The notes under the pieces are model-generated. The model was not told where the DNA came from. It saw only the letters and a program-made list of their open reading frames with translations, and made no database searches. Made by a program: the position numbers and the translations under genes. Positions 21,501 to 28,377 of a DNA stretch of 64,000 bases are shown piece by piece; the first letter of the stretch is position 1; each line of letters opens with the position of its first letter. This DNA is from a bacterium (GTDB lineage Bacteria; Vulcanimicrobiota; Vulcanimicrobiia; Vulcanimicrobiales; Vulcanimicrobiaceae). The stretch lies in assembly GCA_021832345.1 (NCBI GenBank), contig JAKBKY010000004.1, positions 164,857-228,856 on the forward strand. Reading direction: 5' to 3'.

Positions 21501-21998
21501 GACCCGCTGCGCGGAGGCGTACAATTGGGTGCGGTTATACCGGCTTCCATGCAACGTGAGGACGACGATTGGAATATCATCCACGGAGAGCGGCGTAATC
21601 ATCGGCTGCATCGCGCCGGGAGGTAGTTCGTTCAAGTGCGCGTGGACTTGATCGTAGAGGCTGACGAACGAGGCCGTGGGATCGTTGCCCACATGGAAGA
21701 GCACCGTCATGATCGAGACGTTGCGCGTCGAGATCGAGTAAATGTGGTCGATACCAGGGACCTCTTGGAGGACGCGCTCCCCGCGCTCGGTCACCAGTTT
21801 TTGCACTTCGTGCGCGGAGGCGCCGGGATACTGCGTCACGATGGTGGCGGCCGGCATCGTGATCTGCGGGTTCTCTTGTCGAGGGGTTGCCAAGACCGCG
21901 AAGATGCCCCAAGCGCAGATCGCGACGACGATTGCCGGAGTGAGCTTGGAGCGCAGGAAGTAGCGCGCCAAGCGACCGGCGAAGTTGTCGGACCCCAC
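18558..21998 (-). CDS. RND efflux permease (AcrB/HAE-1-like) with extra C-terminal domain
   Basis: This 1146-residue inner-membrane proton/substrate antiporter has the N-terminal helix (LTPAIVVAICAWGIF) and porter subdomains ('YPGASAHEVQKLVTE', 'YSISTRNVSIMTV'). The twin sets of six helices include 'GLLVDQAIVVVENIHRHY' and 'LIGIVVRNSIILIEFIED'. Normal RND pumps end shortly after the last helix; here about 100 soluble residues follow 'IPLLYGMVAGSE', ending in QAPAWRLMEDA. That extension has no family I recognise. The GTG start overlaps the adaptor stop by one base (TAGTG). The presence of a DUF2892 gene and a CstR/CsoR-like operator at the head of the operon suggests a stress-linked export role. 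Confidence 0.92.
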   Translation of the reverse strand: MGSDNFAGRLARYFLRSKLTPAIVVAICAWGIFAVLATPRQENPQITMPAATIVTQYPGASAHEVQKLVTERGERVLQEVPGIDHIYSISTRNVSIMTVLFHVGNDPTASFVSLYDQVHAHLNELPPGAMQPMITPLSVDDIPIVVLTLHGSRYNRTQLYASAQRVIRRIRAIGGVSTIATYGGRPCQVNVTLDPTTLAAYGLSPLTIAGALGQTNLTQPVGDLRSGAQTLSIHAGTPYSSVGQVAAQVVGVSDGQAVTLGEVASVRMGAAPSSSRTTFTYGGAAHKGTAAQQSAVSLAIAKKAGTNAVTVADAILLAVHAMALPPGVHLTVTRNDGKKANDAVNELIQRLIEAVVIVVALLLVLGWREALVVATAIPLTLFVTLGIGMMTGQSINRITLFALILGLGLLVDQAIVVVENIHRHYNDDPTMPRAEATVRAVAEIGSPTTLATIAVVLSFLPMLFVSGMMGPYMRPIPINVPIAMIASLLIAFAVTPWATYALLRNAKTKIQHGIPRWIAPFRNALTTLLDRPRTGRIFAWVLLAAFLASAALPMVKLVKFRMLPRGNVTTFLLSIDAPPQSSVQNTARIARAVGVVLSGSKEVANYQTFVGTNAVPDLASLLDGSVFRHAPNLADIRVNLVPKGDRKIQSAVLAAQMRPKLQAVAARYGATLRILQTPPGPPVRDTILAKIYGPEAQVRRAIASRVVGMMRHERGVVDIDPSDKAVPISLQLEVDQRKAALAGVDVASIVATLGMAVHGAVVSTLHTGRSARPVGIFLRFAPQYRRDVAGLGAIAIPTRTGGSVPLSAVTHVVATSGAQPLYRDDYRNVTYVAAEMAGRSSTYAVIDMLLKLARRPLPAGYRIAWGGEWGLTNKVFADLGRAMLLAFLLIYFLLVARFRSFKKPFVVLAAVPLAVIGVMPGFAILAPLGIYFSATAMIGLIALIGIVVRNSIILIEFIEDKLREGLPMRDALISATTARTRPIFLTAAAGVLSSLVIASDPVWSGLAWALVFGMTASAVLSVLAIPLLYGMVAGSERLTQLDRVDQLPAPARHLRTVVTFPELDGFVMESAALPRLLQGEIVNLDSEIFRGVGDAVDASAVLHGPFRVEDVAVILGGAYGELQGTQRVTLRSTGPQAPAWRLMEDA

Positions 21999-23164
21999 TA
22001 CTGAACGATCGTAACGGAGGTTCCGTCGGTGAGCCGTGCCACCCCCGAGATGGCGACACGCGCGCCAACCGGGAGATATCGGCTCGGCCCGACGGCAATC
22101 AGTCCGGCCGCTAGCGCGCCGGTGCGAACCGGAATGAAGCGTGCGGTTGACCTCGAGACGACGAAGACGCCGGTTTGGCCGGCTCGCGTGGCAATCGCCG
22201 AGAACGGTACCGCCGCCAGGCGATGAGCCGCCCCCACCAGGCGCACACGAGCAAACATACCCGGCAACAGACCGGCACTCGACGACACGGAGATCTTGAC
22301 CATCGCCGAGCGTAACGCCGGATTGCCGGATGGAACGACCGCACGTACGCGACCGTAGCGCAGGCTGCTGCCGGCCGAATCGACTCGTACGGCAACGCGG
22401 CTACCCAGGGTGAGCGCTGCCGCATCCCGATCCGGCACCGCGACATCGAGTTCTAAACGGGAAGGGTCTTCGAGTCGTGCAACGGGACTGCCGGGACCTA
22501 CGACCGCACCGCGCTGAACGAACTTGCTCGTGATCACCCCGGAAAACGGCGCGACGATCGTTGCATTGCGTAACGGAACGGCAGCGACGTCCACGCCGGC
22601 GCGCGCCTCCGAACTCATGCTCGAGGCGGCTTGAACGCCTGCCTGCGCTCCTGCCACGCCCGCCTGCGCAGCCGCCAGGCTGGCCTGCATTTCGTCGAAG
22701 TGCTGCTTCGATATTGCACCCTGCGCATAGAGATGTGCCATCCGCGTTGCGGTTACGTGCGCCAGGGTATAGGCGCTGCGCGCAGCGGTTAACCGCGCCT
22801 GTGCCGCCAGAGTACCGTCATTGGCTGCGGCAACGCCGGCTTGCGCCTGCGAGAGCTGCGCGCTGTACTGGGCAGCATCGACTTCGGCGATCACTTGACC
22901 GGCTGCGACGCGCTCACCGACGCGCACGTTGACGGCAACGATCCGTCCGGGCGAGGCCGCGCCCACGGTCACGGAGTGAAGCGCGGTGAGCGATCCCGAG
23001 AGATCGACGGTCTTGCCGAACGCGTGCAAGCGCACCGAGGCCACGCGCACCGGCACGATGTCACTTGCCGAGACCGGCGGACTCTGCCCCGGGCTGCGAG
23101 CAGCACACCCGCCGATCAGTCCAAGGCCAAGCAGCGCGCTCATAGGCAGAATGGCGACCTTCAT
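21998..23164 (-). CDS. RND periplasmic adaptor (membrane fusion) lipoprotein
   Basis: This 388-residue lipoprotein has lipobox LIGGCAAR, a beta-barrel/lipoyl half-motif ('VTVGAASPGRIVAVNVRVGERVAAGQVIAEVD'), and an alpha-helical hairpin rich in Ala-Gln. The second lipoyl half is 'NATIVAPFSGVITSKFVQRG', and a membrane-proximal domain follows. It should link the RND permease to the TolC-like channel. The start at 23164 overlaps the stop of the DUF2892 gene by 4 bases (ATGA) and opens straight into the signal peptide. Length is normal for HlyD/AcrA-type adaptors. Confidence 0.92.
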   Translation of the reverse strand: MKVAILPMSALLGLGLIGGCAARSPGQSPPVSASDIVPVRVASVRLHAFGKTVDLSGSLTALHSVTVGAASPGRIVAVNVRVGERVAAGQVIAEVDAAQYSAQLSQAQAGVAAANDGTLAAQARLTAARSAYTLAHVTATRMAHLYAQGAISKQHFDEMQASLAAAQAGVAGAQAGVQAASSMSSEARAGVDVAAVPLRNATIVAPFSGVITSKFVQRGAVVGPGSPVARLEDPSRLELDVAVPDRDAAALTLGSRVAVRVDSAGSSLRYGRVRAVVPSGNPALRSAMVKISVSSSAGLLPGMFARVRLVGAAHRLAAVPFSAIATRAGQTGVFVVSRSTARFIPVRTGALAAGLIAVGPSRYLPVGARVAISGVARLTDGTSVTIVQ

Positions 23165-23418
23165 GCTTGTACATCCGTGCGAGGACGCTTGCGGTCGAGG
23201 ATCGCCAGGAGATTGGACATCAGACACCAGCCGGTCAGGCCGGACTGCAACAGGTTGACGCCGATAAAGGCGCTCAAAAGGAGCCAACGACGATCCATCA
23301 GCGAGAGGAGCAGACTTATCAAGAGCATGGCACCGGCCACGACGCGTACGCGCGCTTCGATCTTCCAGCCACGCGATGACGCCGAACATGCCAGCCCGGA
23401 GAGCAGCGGTTCATTCAT
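23161..23418 (-). CDS. DUF2892 (YgaP-like) membrane protein heading the RND operon
   Basis: This 85-residue protein has two hydrophobic helices: 'RVRVVAGAMLLISLLLSL' and 'WLLLSAFIGVNLLQSGLTGWC'. The N-L-L-Q-S-x-x-T-G-x-C signature is typical of DUF2892, the membrane part of YgaP rhodanese. In many bacteria this domain travels with sulfide/persulfide-handling genes. No rhodanese domain is attached here. The ATG has no Shine-Dalgarno and lies 7 bases from a -10 box, so the operon mRNA is probably leaderless. It overlaps the adaptor gene by 4 bases. Confidence 0.85.
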   Translation of the reverse strand: MNEPLLSGLACSASSRGWKIEARVRVVAGAMLLISLLLSLMDRRWLLLSAFIGVNLLQSGLTGWCLMSNLLAILDRKRPRTDVQA

Positions 23419-23425
23419 GGGAGGA

Positions 23426-23455
23426 ACTATACACTACCGGGTAGGGTATATGCAA
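23426..23455 (-). promoter_or_regulatory. RND operon promoter with CstR/CsoR-type operator in the spacer
   Basis: On the minus strand TTGCAT (23450-23455) is followed by 18 bp and TATAGT (23426-23431), then 7 bases to the ATG. The spacer and flanks hold a palindrome (23428-23450) with arms TATACCCTACC and its near-complement. The -10 hexamer and 18-bp spacing equal those of the DUF302 promoter at 27178-27207, so the same repressor may control both. Confidence 0.7.
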
Positions 23456-23754
23456 CCCCGCCCCCTGGATCCATGCTCGCGCACCATCCTGCGAGCCATC
23501 GCTCCGGCCATGCTCGCCTACGCGCTCACGGGCGATCTCCACCTCCGTGCGCGGCCATCACCGCGAATCCGCCCTTTGCGTGGGCGTCCAACCTCGTCAC
23601 CAGAACGCCGGACGGTGTCCTCACGACTCGGGAACAAACGTATGTTCGCCGTGACGTCTGTGGAGCGGAGGCGCCGGCGAGAACGGTAAACAGGCACTTC
23701 GAAAACGACGGAGAACCGCAACCTCAAATAGTGAAGGAGCAGCGGTAGAACAGC
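23451..23754. other. Intergenic region before the cytochrome c gene
   Basis: These 304 bases lie between the divergent RND operon and cytochrome c gene. A plus-strand frame of 91 codons (23473-23748) is open, but it has an atypical Arg/His/Pro composition, no ribosome site and no recognisable family. I see no clear promoter for the downstream gene. Confidence 0.35.
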
Positions 23755-24393
23755 ATGGTACAGAGAGAAATGATGCTCGTGCGGCTTACCGGCCCGGTGG
23801 CGATGATGCTCGGCGTTCTTGTCTTCACCGGATGCGCGAGAACAGCGTCAACCGCGCGGCCGGCGAGTACAGTTGCGGAAGCGACGGCGGCACCCAGCGC
23901 CACGATCAAGCCCGCCGCCAAGAAAGCCGCCCCTACGCCGCTAGGCAAGACACGAACGGCGGCACCCATCAAGGCCAGTCAAACGGCGGTCCCCAAAGTC
24001 GCGACCTCGCCCAGGCCGCAAGCAACCATCACAGCGTCTGCGCCGAAGACGACCAAGACGGCTGCACCGAAAGCAGCCTCTACGCCGACCGCCAAGGCGA
24101 CGGTGGCGGCGACCGCCGAACCGACGCGATCTCCGACACCGAGTGCGCCTAGCGTCGTCGGCGACGTTGCGAACGGCAGACAGCTCTTCCTACAGCATTG
24201 TTCGAACTGCCACGGAGCAAATGCGCAAGGGGGCATCGGTCCCTCCCTGGAAGACGAAGCGTCGCGCAAAAATCTCGCTCAGACGATTGCATGGATCAAG
24301 AACCCGGAATCGCCCATGCCCAAGCTGTATCCTGGAACCATAAACAGCAAGGATGTCCTCGACATCGCCACCTACTTGCAATCCCTGAAATAG
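23755..24393 (+). CDS. Cytochrome c lipoprotein with long Ala/Pro/Thr/Lys linker
   Basis: This 212-residue exported protein has a lipobox (VFTGCAR, Cys about residue 27) and about 110 residues of A/P/T/K-rich low complexity with no hydrophobic segments. A C-terminal class I cytochrome c domain follows. The haem site CSNCH is near residues 148-152 and the axial Met is probably in 'NPESPMPKLYP'. It should be a membrane-anchored electron carrier that reaches across the periplasm. It ends 53 bases before cydA and may be co-transcribed with cydAB. An internal ATG at residues 6-7 is an alternative start. Confidence 0.88.
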   Translation: MVQREMMLVRLTGPVAMMLGVLVFTGCARTASTARPASTVAEATAAPSATIKPAAKKAAPTPLGKTRTAAPIKASQTAVPKVATSPRPQATITASAPKTTKTAAPKAASTPTAKATVAATAEPTRSPTPSAPSVVGDVANGRQLFLQHCSNCHGANAQGGIGPSLEDEASRKNLAQTIAWIKNPESPMPKLYPGTINSKDVLDIATYLQSLK

Positions 24394-24446
24394 CGTCTCT
24401 CGCTGCCGCCGGCCGAGACCGCGCACATTAAGGAGGCTTCGCCGCG

Positions 24447-25769
24447 ATGGAGCCTGTCTTCGTCGACCGTGTGCAGTTTGCGTTTACCGTCATGTTCCAC
24501 TACCTCTTTCCGATCGGAACGATGGGACTGGCGCCGTTTATTGCCTGGTATAACCTCAAGGCCTACCGCGGAGACGATCCCCAGGCCGAGCGGGCGGCCC
24601 GCTTTTGGACGAAGATCTTTGCGGTAAACTTCGCGGCCGGCGTCGTGACCGGCATCCCGATGGAGTTTCAGTTCGGCACGAACTGGGCGCCTTTTGCGGC
24701 ACGCGCCGGGGCGGTGATCGGCCAGCCGCTGGCGATTGAGGGCGTCTATGCGTTCTTCTTGGAGTCGGTCTTTCTTGGGATATTGCTCTATGGACGGGAT
24801 CGCGTTTCCAAGAGCGTCTACGCGCTCTCGGCGGTACTCGTCTGCCTGGGATCCTGGCTCTCCGGCTTCTTCATCGTGGCCACCGACGCGTGGATGCAGC
24901 ATCCGGTCGGGTACACCATCGTAAGCAGCGGACGGATCGAACTGCGCAGCCTCGGCGCGGTGTTCCTCTCACCGTTCGCCTGGTGGCAGTATGCGCATGT
25001 CCTCACCGGCGCCTTGGTAGCCGGAGGCTTCATCGTCGCCGGCGTCGGCGCATACTATCTGCTTGCTCGTCACGATGAGGAGTTCGGAAGACGCTTCGTG
25101 CGTACCGGCGTGATCGTTGCCTTCATCTTTTCGATCATCGCGATCTTCCCGACGGGAGATCGCAACGGCGCGGACGTCACCCGTTACCAGCCCGTCAAAC
25201 TCGCCGCAATGGAAGGACTCTTCCATTCGCAGCGAGGGGCACCGCTGGCGATCGTCGGCATGCCGGATACCAACAAACACAAGCTGATCGACCCAATCTA
25301 CATGCCAAATCTCCTCAGCTTCCTTGCCTACGGGAACTTGTTTGCCAATGTCAAGGGCCTCTCGCACTACGCGCGCGTCCTCTGGCCTCCCGTCGCGTTG
25401 ACGTACTACGCCTATCACGTGATGGTGGGGCTCGGAACCATCTTCGTCGCGCTGACCGCTCTCGCGTTGCTCTTCCTGATGCGACGCATCTTGTTTCGCA
25501 CCCGCTGGCTGCTCTGGTTGCTGATGCTCGCCATGCCCTTTCCGTATATCGCCAACGAGGCCGGCTGGGTCACGACCGAAGTTGGACGCCAGCCATGGGT
25601 CATCTACGGAATCATGCAGACGGTTCACGCCGCTTCAAAGAACGTCGTGGCCGGCGAGACGATCTTCACATTGATCGGCTTTGCCGGGATGTATTTCCTC
25701 ATTGGGATGCTCTTCATCATGCTCACGCTGCGTGAAATTGCTCTTGGACCTGGGGAGATGACGCCATGA
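24447..25769 (+). CDS. cydA: Cytochrome bd quinol oxidase subunit I
   Basis: This 440-residue, nine-helix subunit binds haems b558, b595 and d and oxidises quinol while reducing oxygen. The haem-ligand His18 is in 'VMFHYLFPIG'; other marks are 'GIPMEFQFGTNW', 'LESVFLGILLYG', 'WMQHPVGY' and the short Q-loop end 'GRQPWVIYG'. The length and missing Q-loop insert put it in the short-Q-loop group. AAGGAGG precedes the ATG. It overlaps cydB by 4 bases. The oxidase supports respiration at low oxygen or under sulfide or NO stress that inhibits haem-copper oxidases. Confidence 0.96.
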   Translation: MEPVFVDRVQFAFTVMFHYLFPIGTMGLAPFIAWYNLKAYRGDDPQAERAARFWTKIFAVNFAAGVVTGIPMEFQFGTNWAPFAARAGAVIGQPLAIEGVYAFFLESVFLGILLYGRDRVSKSVYALSAVLVCLGSWLSGFFIVATDAWMQHPVGYTIVSSGRIELRSLGAVFLSPFAWWQYAHVLTGALVAGGFIVAGVGAYYLLARHDEEFGRRFVRTGVIVAFIFSIIAIFPTGDRNGADVTRYQPVKLAAMEGLFHSQRGAPLAIVGMPDTNKHKLIDPIYMPNLLSFLAYGNLFANVKGLSHYARVLWPPVALTYYAYHVMVGLGTIFVALTALALLFLMRRILFRTRWLLWLLMLAMPFPYIANEAGWVTTEVGRQPWVIYGIMQTVHAASKNVVAGETIFTLIGFAGMYFLIGMLFIMLTLREIALGPGEMTP

Positions 25770-26761
25770 ATATCGCAGCCTTTGTCCTGCTCTCGGCGAT
25801 CATCGGCATCTACGTCCTGCTCGACGGCTACGATTTAGGGGTCGCAGCCATCACTCCGCTCGTAGCTCGCACACGTGCCGAACGCGGCGCCGCCATGGCT
25901 AGCATCGGGCCGTTCTGGAGCGGCAACGAAGTGTGGCTGGTGGTCGCAGGCGGCGTCTTGTTCGCCCTCTTCCCCAAGGCATATGCCTCAGCGTTTAGCG
26001 GCTTCTATCTGGCCTTCATGGTGCTGCTCTGGTTGCTCATGTTTCGCGGCATCGCCATAGAACTGCGCAATCACTTCGATAACGAGATGTGGCACTCGTT
26101 CTGGGACACGACCTTCTTCGCCTCAAGCGCGGGCTTGATTCTGCTCTTAGGGGTAGCACTGGGCAACCTCCTGCGCGGCCTGCCGCTCAACGGCAATGAG
26201 TATTTCCCGGGCACATTTGCGTTCTTACTCAACCCCTATGCCCTGGGCGTCGGCGTGTTCGCGTTGCTGGCTCTTGCTCAACACGGTATGGCATTCTTGG
26301 CCATGCGCGTCGACGGGCCACCGGCGCAACGGGCCCGCCGGGCGCAGTCCGTACTCTGGTGGATGGTCCTGTGCGGCTATCTCTTGGTCACGCTGGCAAC
26401 CTTCGTCGTGCGCACGGATTCCATACACGGCATCGTTTGGGTGACGTTTGTTCCGCTGCTCTCCCTCGCCTCACTCGTCGCCTTACGCTTCTCCTCGACG
26501 CGTACCCACGAACGTAGCGCCTTCATCGCATCGTCGGTATTTCTTGCAAGCTTAATGCTCGCGGCGGCCGGAACGATGTTCCCATACTTGCTACCGGCAT
26601 TCCCTGCCGGTACCGGCGGGCTGAGCATCTACGATACGGCTCCACCGGCCGGCGCTCTCGCCATCACGATCGGCGTGACGGTCATCGGGTTGCTTCTTGT
26701 GATCGGTTACACTACCTTCGTCGTGCGAGAGATGGCCTCCAAGATAACCGTACGCGAATAA
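25766..26761 (+). CDS. cydB: Cytochrome bd quinol oxidase subunit II
   Basis: This 331-residue, multi-helix partner of CydA has the family opening 'LLDGYDLGVAAITPLVA', then 'PFWSGNEVWLVVAGGVLFALFPKAYA', and 'EMWHSFWDTTFFASS'. It stabilises the oxidase heterodimer in the cytoplasmic membrane. It starts inside the cydA stop (ATGA), which indicates coupled translation. No cydX-like small ORF or cydDC transporter follows; the next gene is on the other strand, 5 bases after the stop. Confidence 0.95.
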   Translation: MNIAAFVLLSAIIGIYVLLDGYDLGVAAITPLVARTRAERGAAMASIGPFWSGNEVWLVVAGGVLFALFPKAYASAFSGFYLAFMVLLWLLMFRGIAIELRNHFDNEMWHSFWDTTFFASSAGLILLLGVALGNLLRGLPLNGNEYFPGTFAFLLNPYALGVGVFALLALAQHGMAFLAMRVDGPPAQRARRAQSVLWWMVLCGYLLVTLATFVVRTDSIHGIVWVTFVPLLSLASLVALRFSSTRTHERSAFIASSVFLASLMLAAAGTMFPYLLPAFPAGTGGLSIYDTAPPAGALAITIGVTVIGLLLVIGYTTFVVREMASKITVRE

Positions 26762-26766
26762 AGCGA

Positions 26767-27171
26767 TTACGCGAGTGCGGCGTCGATGATGGCGTGAAGG
26801 TGAGTGTTGACCTCCTGCGCCATCGATTGCAGCGCCGGGTTGCCGACCACGCCCAGCAACGCGGCTGCGTCAACTGCACCGACGCTCGTGCCGGACTCGG
26901 TCTGAGTAACGACGAGATTACACGGCAGCAACAAACCGAGCATCGGTTCGCGTTGCAACGCTTCGTGCGCAAACGTCGGGTTACAGATACCGAGAATCAC
27001 ATACGGCAGGCCGTCGACGCCGAGCTTCTCGCGCAACGTCTTGGCGAGATCGATCTCGCATTGGAGCCCAAATCCGTGCTGCGGTAGCTGCGCCTTGAGG
27101 GCCGCGACCACGTCGGCAAAGGGCTTCTGGGTCGTCTGGACGGTTCCGTAGGCAAGGTTCAGCCTATTCAT
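26767..27171 (-). CDS. DUF302 protein, divergent from a CstR-like repressor
   Basis: This 134-residue soluble protein matches the DUF302 pattern: 'GTVQTTQKPFADVVAALKAQL' at the start, 'LGVDGLPYVILGICNP' and 'ALQREPMLGLLLPCNLVVTQ' in the middle. The fold is small alpha/beta and no enzymatic role is established. DUF302 genes often neighbour sulfur or bd-oxidase genes. The ATG is 6 bases from a TATAGT -10 and has no Shine-Dalgarno, so the mRNA is predicted leaderless. It converges on cydB. Confidence 0.88.
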   Translation of the reverse strand: MNRLNLAYGTVQTTQKPFADVVAALKAQLPQHGFGLQCEIDLAKTLREKLGVDGLPYVILGICNPTFAHEALQREPMLGLLLPCNLVVTQTESGTSVGAVDAAALLGVVGNPALQSMAQEVNTHLHAIIDAALA

Positions 27172-27177
27172 ACAGCT

Positions 27178-27242
27178 ACTATACTCCTATGGGTATACGA
27201 TTGTCAAAACGCACCGCAGAGAGTAGTATACCCCTATGGGTA
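27178..27242. promoter_or_regulatory. Divergent overlapping promoters with two CstR-type operators
   Basis: The minus promoter (DUF302) has -35 TTGACA (27202-27207), an 18-bp spacer and -10 TATAGT (27178-27183). The plus promoter has -35 TTGTCA (27201-27206), a 17-bp spacer and -10 TAGTAT (27224-27229). The -35 boxes overlap. Each -10 ends 6 bases from an ATG. Palindromes TATACTCCTATGGGTATA (27180-27197) and TATACCCCTATGGGTA (27227-27242) cover both promoters; the second also covers the repressor's own start codon. Confidence 0.8.
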
Positions 27243-27535
27243 CTTCACGCCCCGCGGCCGACCGGCCGCTCGATGTCTCAGATGAAGTTGTGGCCGACGT
27301 TACCGTCCGCTTGCGCCGGGTCGAAGGGCAGATTCGTGCCGTCCAACGGCTGATCGAAGAGCGGCGCGACTGCCGGACCATCGTGCAACAGCTCGCAGCG
27401 GCAAAAGCGGCACTCGAACGCGCGACGATCCACCTCATGACGCATAGCCTGGCCAGTTGCATCCGCAACGATCGTAGCGGTGCCGACGGCGCCGATGTCG
27501 CGCGCCTCACCGACCTCTTTGTGAAGATGCTCTGA
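27236..27535 (+). CDS. CsoR/CstR-family repressor, CstR-like
   Basis: This 99-residue helical repressor carries the family core 'VRLRRVEGQIRAVQRLIEE', a first Cys in 'RRDCRTIVQQ' and a second Cys in 'THSLASCIR'. The position of the copper-ligand His (four before the second Cys in CsoR) is Ser, so the copper triad is incomplete. Two Cys without His is the pattern of persulfide-sensing CstR. The ATG lies inside the palindromic operator and 6 bases from a -10 box, giving a leaderless, autoregulated gene; an internal GTG is a weaker alternative start. Targets probably include DUF302 and the DUF2892-RND operon. Confidence 0.85.
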   Translation: MGTSRPAADRPLDVSDEVVADVTVRLRRVEGQIRAVQRLIEERRDCRTIVQQLAAAKAALERATIHLMTHSLASCIRNDRSGADGADVARLTDLFVKML

Positions 27536-27540
27536 CCTTC

Positions 27541-27570
27541 AGGGCACCTGGATGTATCGAGGTGCCCTTT
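27541..27570. terminator. Bidirectional terminator between the CstR-like and Crp/Fnr genes
   Basis: The stem AGGGCACCT/AGGTGCCCT, with a 10-base loop and TTT, lies between convergent stops. It overlaps the stop codon of the Crp/Fnr gene. It resembles the hairpin at 2903-2930 closely, including the downstream stop-codon context. Confidence 0.7.
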
Positions 27571-28222
27571 AGTCGTGAAGGACGACATTGAGCAATGAGG
27601 GATGCACGTGCATGCCGCCATTGTAGTCGATGAAGCCGAGGCGCCTGAATTTATTGAGAAAGAAGCTGACCCTGGAGCGAGTCGTCCCGATCATTTCGGC
27701 GAGTGTCTCTTGAGTGACGTTCGGGATCATCTCCTGCGGTTGCGCCTCTTTGCCGAAGTTAGCGAGCAGCAAGAGGATCCGTGCCAGCCGTTTTTCGCTC
27801 GAATTGAAAAGCTGATCGACTAAGTCTTCTTCGATCCGAATGTTGCGCGTCAGCAGATGCGCGATGAAGATTTCGGCGAACTCCGGTTCCGTATGAAGGA
27901 TCCGAACCATCACGTCTTTCTTGACTTCAATGAGCGAACAATCTTCTAAGGCAATCGCCGTTGCCATGCGAACCACTTGCCCGGCAAGGCATCCTTCGCC
28001 AAAGAAAAAACCATTGTTCAGGAGCGCGACCACCGCCTCTTTTCCAGTCGGCGAGACGACCGCGAGTTTGATCCGGCCTCGCTGCACGTAGAAGACCGAA
28101 TCGGCGGAATCTCCCTGAGCGAAGACGACGCGATCTTTTGGATACTGCGTAATCACGCGCCCGTCACCCACCACTTCAAGGAACGCCTTGGAATCGAACG
28201 GCCTGTCCGCTATGGCTCTCAT
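27569..28222 (-). CDS. Crp/Fnr-family transcription regulator
   Basis: This 217-residue regulator has an N-terminal cyclic-nucleotide-binding-type beta-barrel ('FAQGDSADSVFYVQRGRIKL', 'GFFFGEGCLAG'), a dimer helix, and a winged helix with 'ETLAEMIGTTRSRVSFFLNKFR' as the DNA-contact part. No N-terminal Cys cluster is present, so it is not an oxygen-sensing Fnr. The ATG at 28222 is preceded by GGAGGA, which selects it over a longer frame that begins within the G-tract region. The effector and targets are unknown; the location next to cydAB is suggestive. Confidence 0.9.
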   Translation of the reverse strand: MRAIADRPFDSKAFLEVVGDGRVITQYPKDRVVFAQGDSADSVFYVQRGRIKLAVVSPTGKEAVVALLNNGFFFGEGCLAGQVVRMATAIALEDCSLIEVKKDVMVRILHTEPEFAEIFIAHLLTRNIRIEEDLVDQLFNSSEKRLARILLLLANFGKEAQPQEMIPNVTQETLAEMIGTTRSRVSFFLNKFRRLGFIDYNGGMHVHPSLLNVVLHD

Positions 28223-28269
28223 GGTCCTTCCTCCAATAGGATCAGAAACAGCATAGCCTGTGAATTTCC

Positions 28270-28281
28270 GGGGGGGGGGGG
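28270..28281. repeat. 12-base G homopolymer upstream of the Crp/Fnr gene
   Basis: Twelve consecutive G lie 48-59 bases before the Crp/Fnr start codon. On the minus strand this is a C-tract located where the -35 region would fall relative to a candidate -10 (TATGCT, 28250-28255). Confidence 0.9.
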
Positions 28282-28377
28282 CTCCCTTCACAGCGAGCGG
28301 CACACCAGGGCCCCTGCCCGCGCGGCTGCGCGATCGTGCATCTACGAACGTGGGACTAGGGCAAACGAACCGCCGCC

